From: Cellulomonas marina
Lineage (GTDB): Bacteria; Actinomycetota; Actinomycetes; Actinomycetales; Cellulomonadaceae
NCBI RefSeq assembly: GCF_900111925.1
Contig: NZ_FOKA01000004.1
Coordinates: 124,001-188,000, forward strand
Reading direction: 5' to 3'
DNA length: 64,000 nucleotides
Position numbers and translations under genes: made by a program. The notes below the pieces were generated by a model. That model was not told the origin of the DNA. It ran no database searches and saw only the letters and a list, made by a program, of their open reading frames with translations. The first letter of the stretch is position 1. The number at the start of each line of letters is the position of its first letter. Below, in pieces: positions 34,730-44,593 of this stretch.

Positions 34730-36682
34730 TCAGTACCAGCCCTTCGCCTGCGAGTGCGACCACGCACCGCAGGGCGTGCCGTACCGACCCGCGACGTACC
34801 CCAGGCCCCAGGTGATCTGCGTGGCCGGGTTCGTGCGCCAGTCGGCACCGGCGGAGGCCATCTTGGAGCCGGGCAGGGCCTGCGGGATGCCGTACGCGCT
34901 GGACGAGGGGTTGTCGGCGGTGACGTTCCAGCCGCTCTCCTTCTTCCACAGGGCCACGAGGCAGGAGAACTGGTCCTCGCCCCAGCCGCGGGCGAGCACC
35001 ATGCCGTGCGCGATCTCCTGCGCGGAGCCGGGGCTGACCGCGGTGACCGCCGGGGCCGATGCGGTGGCACCCCCGGTGGCACCCCCAGCGGCACCCGCGG
35101 CGGGCGCGGTCGTGACGACGGGGGCCTTGCGCGTGCCGACGTGCACGACCTCCGTGACGGGCGCGGTGGTGACGGCCGAGGCCAGCGGCGTGCGCGACGT
35201 CACGACGCCGCCCACCACCTCGCGCGTGTAGGTGGTCGTGCGGACGCCGGCCTTGCCCCTGGTGACGACCTTCGTCGTCCCCTCGAGCAGGTCCGGGTCC
35301 TCCACGCGCTGCGTCTCGAAGGGCACGGCCTCGGTGACCGTCTCGCCGTCCTGCTGCGCGCGGGTGACGACGACGACGAGCCCGTCGACGGTGGGCGCGT
35401 CGAGCGGGACGGAGACCACGTCGGCCTCGCCGAGCACCAGGCCCGTGGCTGCGAGGGCCTCGCGCACCGTGGTGGCGCTGCTGGTGGCGTCCAGCACCTG
35501 GCCGTCGACCGCGACGCGCACGCTCTTCGGCGTCGAGACGACGAGCGCCTCCCGGCCGAGCGCCGCCGACCGCGAGGCCGACGTGAGCACGTCCTGCCCG
35601 CGCAGCCCGAGGTCGTCCAGCGCCTCGTCCACGGTCGCGGCCGTCGTCCGCCAGGTCCGGGTGCGGCCGTCGATCTGCGCCGTGACCTCGCGCGTGTGCT
35701 GCAGCACGACGGTGCCGCCGTCGGCGACGGTGGCGTCGAGCGCCGGCGCCAGGAGGTCGCCCTCGCGCACCTCGATGCCGGCCGAGGCCAGCACCGCGGC
35801 GACCGTGCGGCCGTAGCCCTCGACCTGCACCGGCACGCCGTCGACCTCGACGGTGACCTCGCGGTGCGCGGTCGTGAAGCCGACCGTGGCGACCGTCACG
35901 GCGGCCAGCACGGCGGCCTGCCCGGCCAGACGGCGCCGGTTGCCGGGCCGCACCGCCGTCGCCGCGTGCGCCCGCGTCGCGGCGGCCGCGATCCGGGCCC
36001 GCTCGGCGGCGCGTCGGGCGGCCCGCGTCCGCAGGTCAGCCGTCCCCGTGGGGGCGACGGGCACGGCCAGGGGGGAAGCGACGGGCGCGGCGACGGCGCG
36101 CGCGGACGGGTGCGGCAGCGAGCGCGCCGGCGCGGCGGGCGCGAGGAGCAGGACCGGCGTCGGCAGGGCCGGCGCTGCCGCACCCGGTGCCTCGGCGGCA
36201 GCGACCGTGACGGGCTCGGCGGGAGGGCCGGCGGGAGGGGCGACGGCAGGGCCAGCAGCGGGGCTGCCAGCAGGGCCGACGAGCGCGCCGACGACGGACG
36301 CGACCGTGGCCGGCTCGTCCGCGACGTGCCGGCGACGACCGGAGGGACGGTCCGCGGGCCGCGTCCGGACGACCAGGGCGTCGACGGGTCCCGCCGCGTG
36401 CCGGCGGCGCCGGCGTTCGCCCGTGCCCGTCCCCGTGCCCGTCCCCGTGCCCGTCGCCACCGACGTGCCGGCGGGCGTGGCCGCCACGACTGGCGTCGGG
36501 TCGGAGACCGGTGCGGGACCGGCGGGGGCCGGCAGCATCCCGGCGAGGGTGGGGGCCGCACCGGCGGGGGCGACGAACCAGCTGGGCCGGGCGCCGGGGG
36601 CCGTCGTGGCCGCGGTGCCGTCGACCGGACGGGCGGGCCGCGCGTCGGCGCGCGGCGGAGCCACGGGGTCGGTCAGAGTCAC
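34730..36682 (-). CDS. DUF348/G5 protein with lysozyme-like C-terminal domain (Rpf-related cell-wall hydrolase)
   Basis: This encodes about 650 residues. The GTG at 36682 has GAGGA 8 nt upstream; a GTG at 36697 is in frame but lacks a site. The first ~250 residues are low-complexity (Ala/Pro, with a (Thr-Gly)n run from a 12-bp repeat at ~36421-36465). One membrane segment lies at ~255-275, then DUF348 repeats (REVTVEVDGVPVQVEGYG) and a G5 domain. The last ~100 residues form a transglycosylase-like domain (FSCLVALWKKESGWN, SSAYGIPQALPGSKM, WGLGYVAGRYG); Glu in KKESGW is the expected acid. It differs from the Rpf domain of the next gene. It should remodel peptidoglycan at the cell surface. Confidence 0.88.
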   Translation of the reverse strand: MTLTDPVAPPRADARPARPVDGTAATTAPGARPSWFVAPAGAAPTLAGMLPAPAGPAPVSDPTPVVAATPAGTSVATGTGTGTGTGTGERRRRRHAAGPVDALVVRTRPADRPSGRRRHVADEPATVASVVGALVGPAGSPAAGPAVAPPAGPPAEPVTVAAAEAPGAAAPALPTPVLLLAPAAPARSLPHPSARAVAAPVASPLAVPVAPTGTADLRTRAARRAAERARIAAAATRAHAATAVRPGNRRRLAGQAAVLAAVTVATVGFTTAHREVTVEVDGVPVQVEGYGRTVAAVLASAGIEVREGDLLAPALDATVADGGTVVLQHTREVTAQIDGRTRTWRTTAATVDEALDDLGLRGQDVLTSASRSAALGREALVVSTPKSVRVAVDGQVLDATSSATTVREALAATGLVLGEADVVSVPLDAPTVDGLVVVVTRAQQDGETVTEAVPFETQRVEDPDLLEGTTKVVTRGKAGVRTTTYTREVVGGVVTSRTPLASAVTTAPVTEVVHVGTRKAPVVTTAPAAGAAGGATGGATASAPAVTAVSPGSAQEIAHGMVLARGWGEDQFSCLVALWKKESGWNVTADNPSSSAYGIPQALPGSKMASAGADWRTNPATQITWGLGYVAGRYGTPCGAWSHSQAKGWY

Positions 36683-36859
36683 AGGACGGGTCCTCACGGG
36701 GCGCTCAGGGAGGGACTGGGCTCTGCGACCGTAACCGATCCGTGACCCGGGCCGGAACCCCGGCGACGACCTCTCACCCGCACGGGACAGCGCCGGGGCT
36801 GGGGACGGCTCGGTGTCGGCGACGGCCTCAGGCCGGCTGCAGCGTCGCCGCGACGGCCG

Positions 36860-37810
36860 TCACCAGCCGCCGTAGACCTCCTCGGCCGTCGCGCTGACCT
36901 GCGCGCACACCTCGTCGAGCGGCGTGCCGAGCACCGCGGCGACGCCGCGCACCGTCGTCGGGAGCAGGTACGGCGCGTTCGGCCGGCCGCGGTCGGGGGC
37001 CGGTGTGAGGTAGGGCGCATCGGTCTCGGCCAGGAGGAGCCGCAGCGGCAGCTCGGCGACGGCGGCCCGCAGGTCGTCGTTGGCCCCGAAGGTGACGGGA
37101 CCGGCGATGCTCGCGTACCACCCCTCGGCCGCGCAGACGCGCGCCAGCCCGGGCCCGCCGGAGAAGCAGTGGAAGACCGTGCGCTCGGGCGCGCCGTCGC
37201 GGCGCAGGACGTCGACGACCTCGTCGTGCGCGTCCCGGTCGTGGATCTGCAGGGCGAGGCCCAGCTCCTTGGCCAGGGCGACGTGGGCGCGGAAGGCTTC
37301 GCGCTGCACCTCGCGGCCGCGGGGGCCGGCGCGGAAGTGGTCCAGGCCCGTCTCGCCGATGGCCCGGATCCGCGGGTTGGCGCGGGCCAGGTCGGCGATG
37401 CGCGCGACCGCCTCGTCGAGCGGGACCGCGTGGCGCTCCTGCGGGTCCGGGTCGAGGCCGTCCGGCGCGACCTCGTGGACACCGGCGTGCAGCACGGCCT
37501 CGTTGGGGTGGATCGCCACCGCGCCGAGCAGGGCGGGGTGGGCGCGCACGGCGGCGTCGGTCCAGGCGGCGGCGTCGAGGTCGCAGCCGACCTGCACCAT
37601 GCGGTCGACGCCCGCGGCGGCGGCGCGCGCCAGGTGCTCCTCGAGCGTCGGCGGCCCACCCGCGACCGGCGCACCCTCGTCGTCCCGGCGCCAGCCGTCC
37701 GCCTCCCACGCCAGCACGGACTCGAGGTGCGTGTGGTCGTCGACGACCGGGACCGGCAGCGGCTCGGGCGACCGCGGCCAGCCCCGGTCCCTCGACCGGG
37801 AGCGCGCCAT
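36860..37810 (-). CDS. tatD: TatD-family metal-dependent hydrolase/DNase
   Basis: This encodes about 316 residues from an ATG at 37810 that overlaps the metG stop (TGATG). TIM-barrel metal ligands are evident: VDDHTHLES, AIHPNEA, GETGLDHFR, LQIHDRDAHDEVVDVL, VFHCFSGG and AETDAPYL. It is ~50 residues longer than E. coli TatD, with extra sequence near 30-50 and 120-140. It probably acts as a 3'-5' exonuclease in DNA repair or turnover. The metG-tatD-rpfB-rsmA-ispE order is conserved in actinobacteria. Confidence 0.93.
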   Translation of the reverse strand: MARSRSRDRGWPRSPEPLPVPVVDDHTHLESVLAWEADGWRRDDEGAPVAGGPPTLEEHLARAAAAGVDRMVQVGCDLDAAAWTDAAVRAHPALLGAVAIHPNEAVLHAGVHEVAPDGLDPDPQERHAVPLDEAVARIADLARANPRIRAIGETGLDHFRAGPRGREVQREAFRAHVALAKELGLALQIHDRDAHDEVVDVLRRDGAPERTVFHCFSGGPGLARVCAAEGWYASIAGPVTFGANDDLRAAVAELPLRLLLAETDAPYLTPAPDRGRPNAPYLLPTTVRGVAAVLGTPLDEVCAQVSATAEEVYGGW

Positions 37811-39603
37811 CAGCGGGCCTGGTAGCGGGCCAGCTCCTCCTCGACGATGCCGTCGTCGAGCTTGGTGAACACGGGCGTCGGCTTGGCCACCGGCGTGCCG
37901 GGGACCACCGGGCGCGAGCGCCATGGGGCCACCGTCTCCCCGAGCCGGTAGTCGCCGGTGATGACCGGGTAGGACCGGCTCTCGTCGTCGAGGTCCGTGA
38001 CCTCCTCGAGCCGCGGCATGGGCGAGAAGGTGCCGGTGCCGCCCATCGTCTCGTGCACGCGCTGCGCGGAGTGCGGCAGGAACGGCGCGAGCAGGGTGTT
38101 GGCGTCGCTGACGGCCTGGGACGCGGTGTGCAGGACGGTGCCGAGCCGCTCCCGGTCGGTCGTGAGCTTCCACGGCTCGGTCTCCGAGACGTAGCGGTTC
38201 GCCTCCTGCACGACGCGCATGGCCTCCGCGATGGCGGCCCGGTGCCGGTGCGTGCGGACGAGCTCGCCGACGCGGTCGAACGCCGCGCCGGTCTGCGCGA
38301 GCAGGGCCTCGTCGACGGGCTGGAGCGCGGCGGGCGCGGGGATCTCCCCGAAGTTCTTGGCGACCATGCTGGCCGTGCGGTTGACGAGGTTGCCCCACCC
38401 GGCGACGAGCTCGTCGTTCGTCCGGCGCAGGAAGTCCGCCCACGTGAAGTCGGCGTCCTGGTTCTCCGGGCCGGCGGTCGCGATGAAGTAGCGCAGCGCG
38501 TCGGGCTGGTAGCGGGCGAGCATGTCGCGGACGTAGATGACGATGCCGCGGCTGGAGGCGAACTTCTTGCCCTCCATCGTGAGGAACTCGCTGGAGACGA
38601 CCTCCGTCGGCAGCTGCAGCTCCCCGTACGGGCCCGGGGTGCCGCCCTTGTCGCCGCGGCCGTCGTACCCCATGAGCTCGGCGGGCCAGATCTGGCTGTG
38701 GAACGTGATGTTGTCCTTGCCCATGAAGTAGTAGCTCAGGGCCTCGGGGTCGTTCCAGAACGGGCGCCACGCGTCGTCGTCGCCGGTGCGCCGTGCCCAC
38801 TCGATCGACGCGGACAGGTACCCGATGACCGCGTCGAACCACACGTACAGGCGCTTGGACGGGTTGTCCTCCCAGCCCTCGAGCGGCACCGGGATGCCCC
38901 AGTCGATGTCGCGGGTCATGGCGCGCGGGCGCATGTCGTCGACGAGGTTGAGGGAGAAGTTCAGCACGTTGGGCCGCCACCCCTGCCGCCCCTTGAGCCA
39001 CGTCTCGAGCGCGCCGGCGAACGCCGGCAGGTCGAGGAAGAAGTGCTGGCTCTCGACGAACTTCGGCACCTCGCCGTTGATGCGGCTGCGGGGGTTCTTG
39101 AGGTCGATGGCGTCGAGCTGGTTGCCGCAGTTGTCGCACTGGTCGCCGCGCGCGCCGTCGTAGCCGCAGATGGGGCAGGTGCCCTCGATGTAGCGGTCGG
39201 GCAGGGTGCGGCCCGTGCTGGGCGAGATGGCGCCCATGGTCGTCTGCTCGACCATGTAGCCGTTGCGGTGCACGGTCCGGAACATCTCCTGGACCACGGC
39301 GTAGTGGTTGCGCGTCGTGGTGCGCGTGAACAGGTCGTACGTCAGCCCGAGCTGGGAGAGGTCCTCCGCGATGACGCGGTTGTACCGGTCCGCCAGCGCC
39401 TGCGGGCTCAGCCCCTCCTGCTCGGCCTGCACCAGGATGGGCGTCCCGTGCTCGTCCGTGCCGGAGACCATGAGCACCTCGTGCCCCGCCATCCGCATGT
39501 ACCGGGAGAACACGTCCGAGGGGACGCCGAACCCGGCGACGTGACCGATGTGGCGGGGGCCGTTCGCGTAGGGCCACGCGACGGCGGACAGGATGCGGGC
39601 CAT
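37810..39603 (-). CDS. metG: Methionyl-tRNA synthetase
   Basis: This encodes 597 residues from a leaderless ATG at 39603. The class I HIGH motif is in [20 protein letters not shown], and KMSKS appears as [10 protein letters not shown] zinc knuckle with two CxxC pairs (CPICG...CDNCG) identifies the zinc-containing class. The anticodon-binding helical domain occupies ~400-540, and there is no C-terminal tRNA-binding extension. It charges tRNA-Met. It overlaps tatD by 1 nt. Confidence 0.96.
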   Translation of the reverse strand: MARILSAVAWPYANGPRHIGHVAGFGVPSDVFSRYMRMAGHEVLMVSGTDEHGTPILVQAEQEGLSPQALADRYNRVIAEDLSQLGLTYDLFTRTTTRNHYAVVQEMFRTVHRNGYMVEQTTMGAISPSTGRTLPDRYIEGTCPICGYDGARGDQCDNCGNQLDAIDLKNPRSRINGEVPKFVESQHFFLDLPAFAGALETWLKGRQGWRPNVLNFSLNLVDDMRPRAMTRDIDWGIPVPLEGWEDNPSKRLYVWFDAVIGYLSASIEWARRTGDDDAWRPFWNDPEALSYYFMGKDNITFHSQIWPAELMGYDGRGDKGGTPGPYGELQLPTEVVSSEFLTMEGKKFASSRGIVIYVRDMLARYQPDALRYFIATAGPENQDADFTWADFLRRTNDELVAGWGNLVNRTASMVAKNFGEIPAPAALQPVDEALLAQTGAAFDRVGELVRTHRHRAAIAEAMRVVQEANRYVSETEPWKLTTDRERLGTVLHTASQAVSDANTLLAPFLPHSAQRVHETMGGTGTFSPMPRLEEVTDLDDESRSYPVITGDYRLGETVAPWRSRPVVPGTPVAKPTPVFTKLDDGIVEEELARYQAR

Positions 39604-39609
39604 GCGGCG

Positions 39610-39615
39610 ATCCTA
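39610..39615 (-). promoter_or_regulatory. Leaderless -10 (TAGGAT) for metG
   Basis: On the minus strand TAGGAT is followed by 6 nt and the ATG at 39603. Confidence 0.6.
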
Positions 39616-39815
39616 GGCGCGCCCACCCCACCCTCCGCCCCCTCCAGCCTGCACGTCCGCCCCGCTGCTGCCGCCACCTCCTCAGCAGCGCGCGCCGGCA
39701 TGGCGACCCGGTGCGGAGCGGACGCGCGGATCCTCATGACCGCGGCGTGTCCCCCGCGACACGCCGCCTCGCCCGCCGCACTCCGCACCGAGCCGCCACG
39801 TCCTGCCCGCGGGGG

Positions 39816-40685
39816 TCACCGGCGGGCCAGCCACGCGGTGTGGGCGAGCACCTCGGCCACCAGCGCCTGCGTGCCGTGGACCGCCTCGTCGAAGGTGTAG
39901 CGCAGCACGATGAGCCCCTGGGCGCGGGCGGCCCGGTCCCGCCGGCGGTCCTCCGCGAAGGCCCGGCGGTCGGAGTGGAAGGCGTACCCGTCGACCTCCA
40001 CCACGACGCACCCCTCGACGAGCAGGTCCACCCGGCCGACGCCGGGGACCTTCGCCTGCGGCTGCACGCGCAGGCCCGCAGCCGCCAGGGCCAGCCGGAC
40101 GAACGTCTCGGGCAGGGAGCCGGCCGACCCGTCGACCAGCGCCAGCACGTCGTCCACGGGGCGCCGGCTTCGGACCGGTCGTGCCGCGAGGACCTCGGCG
40201 CGGCTCACGAGGCGCAGGCGCAGCGCCGCGTCGACCGCCGCGACGGCCTCCCTCTGCGGCAGGCAGGCCACCGCGTGCACGAGGGCGACGGCCGGCGCCA
40301 CGTGCGGCACGCCGTCGGCGTCCCCCGCGACCGGGGACCTCGCCGACGTCGACGCCCAGTGCAGGGCGACACCGGACCTCGCTCCTCGTCGCGAGCCACG
40401 GTGGGGAGCGAGCTCCACGTGCGGGACGAGCGTCCGGGACAGGAGCGGCACCCCTGAGGCCGCCAGCACCGTCAGACAGGTCAGCCTTCCACCCAACGCC
40501 CGGGCCGCGACCACCTCCCGGGCGGCGTCGGGCAGCGCGTACAGCCCCCTGCCGACCCGTCGCACGGCACCCGCCGCCGCAGCAGCAGCCAGCGCGCGCT
40601 CGCCGGTGCGGCCGCGGACGAGGTCAGCGGTGCGGGCGCACCCGCCGCGCTCGGCGAGCCGTGCCAGCAGGTCGTCCGTGCTCAC
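39816..40685 (-). CDS. DUF559 endonuclease-like protein with AbiEi-type winged-helix N-terminus
   Basis: This encodes about 289 residues from the GTG at 40685 (GAGGG upstream); an in-frame GTG at 40721 is the longer option. The N-terminus (~1-60) resembles the winged helix of type IV toxin-antitoxin AbiEi-like proteins (RVGRGLYALPDAA). The C-terminal ~100 residues are a Vsr/PD-(D/E)XK-type DUF559 fold: GRVDLLVEGCVVVEVDGYAFHS, then DRRRDRAARAQGLIVLRYTFDE. These proteins are abundant and variable in actinobacteria; no cognate toxin is adjacent. The substrate is unknown. It is divergent from pncA. Confidence 0.8.
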   Translation of the reverse strand: MSTDDLLARLAERGGCARTADLVRGRTGERALAAAAAAGAVRRVGRGLYALPDAAREVVAARALGGRLTCLTVLAASGVPLLSRTLVPHVELAPHRGSRRGARSGVALHWASTSARSPVAGDADGVPHVAPAVALVHAVACLPQREAVAAVDAALRLRLVSRAEVLAARPVRSRRPVDDVLALVDGSAGSLPETFVRLALAAAGLRVQPQAKVPGVGRVDLLVEGCVVVEVDGYAFHSDRRAFAEDRRRDRAARAQGLIVLRYTFDEAVHGTQALVAEVLAHTAWLARR

Positions 40686-41060
40686 GGGGTCGACCCTCGT
40701 CGCGTCCGCCGGGCCCACCACCGCCGACGGGGTCGGCCTGTGGACGATCCGAGCGGGGCAGAGACGGGGGACGGCTCGATGCCGCTCGAGAACCGCACGG
40801 CGCAGGGGCGAGGGCGGAGGCGAGGGCCGGGCCTCCGACGGTGCGACGCGCGCAGTCGGGCTGGCGGGTCGGTGCGGAGCGGAGAAAGACAGAGCCGACC
40901 CTGCGGCGTGTCAGCGGCGTGTCGGCGCCTTCAGAACGCACTCCGCATCCAGCCGCCACCGCCGCTCGCCTTCGGGCGAGGGACGAACCTGCAGACGGGC
41001 CGGCGGACGAGCGAGGGGCGGGTGGGGGCAGGCAGGATGGGGGTGAGGAGAGGAGGCGTC
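40686..41060. other. 375-nt divergent intergenic region, no feature recognised
   Basis: This lies between the divergent starts of the DUF559 gene and pncA. No ORF with a credible start, no strong hairpin and no TAnnnT placed for leaderless initiation is seen. pncA has a normal GGAGG site just before 41061. Confidence 0.4.
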
Positions 41061-41636
41061 GTGCGGGCGCTGGTGGTGGTGGACGTGCAGCCGACGTTCT
41101 GCGAGGGCGGGGCGCTCGCGGTGCAGGGTGGGAACGCGGTGGCAGAGGCGATCGCGCGGTACGCCGCCGCGCACCGGGACCGGTACGGGCTGGTGGTGAC
41201 GACGCAGGACTGGCACGTGGACCCGGGGGCGCACTTCTCGGCGACGCCGGACTACGTCGACACCTGGCCGCCGCACGGCGTGGCCGGCACGGCGGAGGCC
41301 GAGCTGCACCCCGCGCTGGCCGACCTGGCGCCCGACGCCTCGGTCCGCAAGGGCGCCTACGCCGCCGCCTACTCGGGCTTCGAGGGCGTGGACGACGAGG
41401 GCCGCCCGCTCGCCGACCTCCTGCGGCACGCCGGGGTCACCGACGTCGACGTCGTCGGCATCGCCGAGTCGCACTGCGTCCGCTCGACGGCCCTCGACGC
41501 GCTCGCCCTCGGCCTGCGCACCCGCGTGCTCACGGACCTCACCGTGCCGGTCACGCCCGAGCAGGGCGAGGCGGCCCGCGCCGCGATGGCCGGCGCCGGC
41601 GCACAGCTCGTGACCTCGGCGGACCTGGCGTCCTGA
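41061..41636 (+). CDS. pncA: Nicotinamidase/isochorismatase-family hydrolase
   Basis: This encodes about 191 residues from a GTG at 41061 with GGAGG 4 nt upstream. Catalytic triad candidates are Asp in LVVVDVQPTFC, Lys in SVRKGAYAAAYSGFEG and Cys in GIAESHCVRSTALDAL. The metal-binding Asp/His cluster TTQDWHVDPGAHFS matches PncA. It would deamidate nicotinamide to nicotinate for NAD salvage. The length equals typical PncA (~186). The motif set makes a generic isochorismatase unlikely. Confidence 0.9.
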   Translation: MRALVVVDVQPTFCEGGALAVQGGNAVAEAIARYAAAHRDRYGLVVTTQDWHVDPGAHFSATPDYVDTWPPHGVAGTAEAELHPALADLAPDASVRKGAYAAAYSGFEGVDDEGRPLADLLRHAGVTDVDVVGIAESHCVRSTALDALALGLRTRVLTDLTVPVTPEQGEAARAAMAGAGAQLVTSADLAS

Positions 41637-41699
41637 CCGGCTGTCCCGTCCCGTCGGCCGCGGCCTCACCCAGCGGACGTCGTACGGGCGGGCGTGGCG

Positions 41700-42722
41700 T
41701 CAGCGCGCCCGAGCCGCGAGGGCGGCGGCGTAGAGGTCGCGCTTCGGCACGCCCGCGGTGACCGCGACGTCGGCGACGGCGTCCTTGAGCCGCTCCCCGC
41801 CGTCGGCGCGCGCGAGCACCTCGGCGACGAGGTCCGTCGTGCTGGCCGGGGCCGGCACGGGCGCCCCGCCGACGACGAGGACGACCTCGCCCCGCACGCC
41901 GTCCGCCGCCCAGGCCGCGAGCTCGGCCAACGGTCCCCGCACGACCTCCTCGTACGTCTTCGTCAGCTCCCGGCACACGGCCGCCGGACGCTCCGGCCCG
42001 AACGCCTCGACGAGCGCGAGCAGCACGTCGTGCGTCCGGTGCGGGGCCTCGAAGAGCACGATCGTCCGGCGCTCGGACGCCAGCGCCGCCAGCGCCCGGG
42101 CACGCTCGCCCGGCCGGCGCGGCAGGAAGCCCTCGAAGCAGAAGCGGTCCGTCGGCAGCCCCGACAGCGCGAGCGCGGTCAGCACCGCGCTCGGTCCCGG
42201 CGCCGCCGTGACCGGCAGGTCCGCGGCGACGGCCGCCGTCACGACGCGGTAGCCGGGGTCCGACACCGCCGGCATCCCCGCGTCCGTGACGACGAGGACC
42301 GTCCCGCCGCCGGCCACCACGTCGAGGAGCTCGGCGGCGCGGTCGCCCTCGTTGTGCTCGTGGTGGCTGACGAGGCGGCCGCCGATGGTCACGCCCAGCC
42401 GCGCCGCCAGGGCCCGCGTGCGCCGCGTGTCCTCCGCCGCCACCACGTCGGCCTCGGCCAGCAGCCGTCGCAGCCGTCCGGAGGCGTCCTCCGCGTTGCC
42501 GATGGGCGTGGCGGCGAGCACGAGGGCACCCCGGCCGTCGCGGCCGGGGACGACGAGGTCGTCGTCCCCCGCGTCGTCGGGATCGGCGTGGAGGTCGTTG
42601 CGGAGGTCACTGCCGAGGTCACCACCGACGTCGGTCTCGAGGTCGGCGGCGACGCCGGTGTCGAGGTCGGCGGCGACGCCGGTGTCGAGGTCGGCATCGC
42701 GCTCGTCGTCGTCGGGCCTCAC
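41700..42722 (-). CDS. rsmI: 16S rRNA (cytidine1402-2'-O)-methyltransferase
   Basis: This encodes 340 residues from a GTG at 42722, likely leaderless (CAGGCT 6 nt before). The SAM-dependent tetrapyrrole-methylase-like fold shows LAATPIGNAEDASGRLRRLL, AAEDTRRTRALAARLG, VTDAGMPAVSDPG, APGPSAVLTALALSGLP and ELTKTYEEV. The first ~60 residues are an acidic extension (DLDTGVAADLDTGVAADLE) made by a 24-bp tandem repeat (~42640-42696), absent from typical RsmI. It methylates C1402 of 16S rRNA. It is divergent from the O-mannosyltransferase gene, as in mycobacteria. Confidence 0.93.
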   Translation of the reverse strand: MRPDDDERDADLDTGVAADLDTGVAADLETDVGGDLGSDLRNDLHADPDDAGDDDLVVPGRDGRGALVLAATPIGNAEDASGRLRRLLAEADVVAAEDTRRTRALAARLGVTIGGRLVSHHEHNEGDRAAELLDVVAGGGTVLVVTDAGMPAVSDPGYRVVTAAVAADLPVTAAPGPSAVLTALALSGLPTDRFCFEGFLPRRPGERARALAALASERRTIVLFEAPHRTHDVLLALVEAFGPERPAAVCRELTKTYEEVVRGPLAELAAWAADGVRGEVVLVVGGAPVPAPASTTDLVAEVLARADGGERLKDAVADVAVTAGVPKRDLYAAALAARAR

Positions 42723-42778
42723 CCCCGCAGCCTGTCACGCCCCGCCACGGGCCCGACGGGCCGCCCGCCCCGCCCGCC

Positions 42779-42784
42779 TACCAT
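42779..42784 (+). promoter_or_regulatory. Leaderless -10 (TACCAT) for the O-mannosyltransferase gene
   Basis: TACCAT is followed by 6 nt and the GTG at 42791; no Shine-Dalgarno is present. Confidence 0.6.
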
Positions 42785-42790
42785 GACCGC

Positions 42791-44560
42791 GTGCCGGACG
42801 AGACGCCGGGCCCCGCCGGCCCCTGGGAACCGACGCCCGCCCGTGCCTCGGCGCCCACGGACCCCGACGAGCGCGCGGCCGAGCACGACGGCGCCGCGGT
42901 CGGCACCGCCGTCGAGGCGACCGGCTCGGGCGCGGACACGCCCGTCGAGCCCGACCCCGTCCCCACGCGCGACCGGCTCCTCCTGCGCCTGCTGGGCCCC
43001 GCGACCCTCGCCCTGGGCAGCACCCACCGGGACCGCGTCCTGGGTTGGGTCGGGCCGCTCGCCGTCACGGCGCTCGCCGCGGTCCTGCGGCTGTGGCACC
43101 TCGGGACGCCGGACTCGCTCGTGTTCGACGAGACGTACTACGTGAAGGACGGGTACGCCCTCACGCAGCTCGGCTACGAGGGCCAGTGGGGCGAGGACCC
43201 GAACCCGTCCTTCGAGGCCGGCGACACGTCCGGCCTGTCGACGGCCGGCGAGTACGTCGTGCACCCGCCGGTGGGCAAGTGGCTCATCGGCCTGGGGATC
43301 CGGCTCGGCGGGGTCGAGCACCCGTGGGCGTGGCGGTTGTCCGCGGCGGTCGCCGGCGTGCTCGCGGTGCTCGTGCTGGCGCGCGTGGCGCGGCGGCTGC
43401 TGGCCTCGACGGCGCTCGGCACGCTGGCGGGCCTGCTCCTGGCGGTCGACGGCATGGCCATCGTCTTCTCCCGCACGAGCCTGCTCGACGGGTTCCTCAT
43501 GCTGTTCCTGCTGTGCGGCTTCGGCTGCCTCGTCGTCGACCGCGAGGTGGCGCGACGGCGGCTCGCCGACCGCGCGGACGCCGTGCTCGACGCGGGCGGT
43601 CGCCTGGGCCTGGGGCCGCGGCTCGGGTTCCGCGGCTGGCGCCTGGCCGCGGCCGTGCTGCTGGGCCTGGCCGTCGCGACGAAGTGGTCGGCGCTGTGGT
43701 TCGTCGCGCTGTTCGGGCTGATGACGGTGCTGTGGGACGCCCTCGCCCGGCGGGCGGTCGGCGTGCGGGCGTGGGCGTGGGCCGGGGTCTGGCGGGACGG
43801 CGTCGTCGCGAGCCTCGTCGTCGTCGGCACGACCGTCGCCGTCTACGTCGCCTCCTGGTCCGGCTGGCTCCTCACGGCCGGCGGCTACGGGCGGCAGTGG
43901 GCGGCGGACCACCCGGGCGAGGGGCTGACGTGGCTTCCCGAGGGGCTGCGCTCGCTCGTGCAGTACCACGTGCAGATGTGGTCGTTCCACACCGGCCTCA
44001 CGACGCCGCACACCTACCAGGCGCACCCGCTCGGCTGGCTCGTGCAGTGGCGGCCGACGCTGTTCTTCTACGACCAGGACCTCGTCGCGCTGAGCCCGCA
44101 GGACGCGCTCGCGGCCTGCGGGGCGGAGCGGTGCACCTCGGCGGTGACGTCGCTGGGGAACCCGCTGACGTGGTGGCTCGGCACCGCGGCGTGCGTCGTC
44201 GCCCTCGTCCTGCTGCTGCGCTGGCGGGACTGGCGGGCCGGGGCTGCGCTGGCGGGGGTCGCGGCCGGCTGGCTGCCGTGGTTCGCCTACTCCCACCGCA
44301 CGATCTTCGCCTTCTACGCCATCGCCCTCCTGCCGTTCCTCGTGCTCGTGCTCGTGCACGTCCTCGGCGTGGCGGTCGGTCCGCGCCCCGCGCCCGACGA
44401 GACCGCCGCCGCACGGTCGCGCCGCCTCGTCGTGCGGGTCGTGGCCGGGCTCGTCGTCCTCGTCGTCGCCGTCAGCGCGTTCTTCTACCCGGTCTGGACG
44501 GCGTGGACCGTGCCGTTCTCGTTCTGGCACTGGCACGTCTGGATGCCGGGCTGGACCTGA
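42791..44560 (+). CDS. pmt: Polyprenol-phosphate-mannose protein O-mannosyltransferase
   Basis: This encodes 589 residues from a leaderless-type GTG. A ~60-residue cytoplasmic N-terminus precedes about eleven membrane segments. The first external loop contains LVFDETYYVKDGYAL, whose Asp-Glu is the catalytic pair of PMT/GT39 enzymes. HPPVGKWLIGLGI and FSRTSLLDGFLMLF are further family blocks, and the C-terminal PMT_4TMC region (~400-580) ends WHWHVWMPGW. It transfers mannose from polyprenol phosphate to secreted proteins after Sec translocation, so it may glycosylate the Ser/Thr-rich surface proteins in this window. Confidence 0.93.
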   Translation: MPDETPGPAGPWEPTPARASAPTDPDERAAEHDGAAVGTAVEATGSGADTPVEPDPVPTRDRLLLRLLGPATLALGSTHRDRVLGWVGPLAVTALAAVLRLWHLGTPDSLVFDETYYVKDGYALTQLGYEGQWGEDPNPSFEAGDTSGLSTAGEYVVHPPVGKWLIGLGIRLGGVEHPWAWRLSAAVAGVLAVLVLARVARRLLASTALGTLAGLLLAVDGMAIVFSRTSLLDGFLMLFLLCGFGCLVVDREVARRRLADRADAVLDAGGRLGLGPRLGFRGWRLAAAVLLGLAVATKWSALWFVALFGLMTVLWDALARRAVGVRAWAWAGVWRDGVVASLVVVGTTVAVYVASWSGWLLTAGGYGRQWAADHPGEGLTWLPEGLRSLVQYHVQMWSFHTGLTTPHTYQAHPLGWLVQWRPTLFFYDQDLVALSPQDALAACGAERCTSAVTSLGNPLTWWLGTAACVVALVLLLRWRDWRAGAALAGVAAGWLPWFAYSHRTIFAFYAIALLPFLVLVLVHVLGVAVGPRPAPDETAAARSRRLVVRVVAGLVVLVVAVSAFFYPVWTAWTVPFSFWHWHVWMPGWT

Positions 44561-44593
44561 CGGGGGCCTGACGCGGCCCGGAGCGAGCTGACG

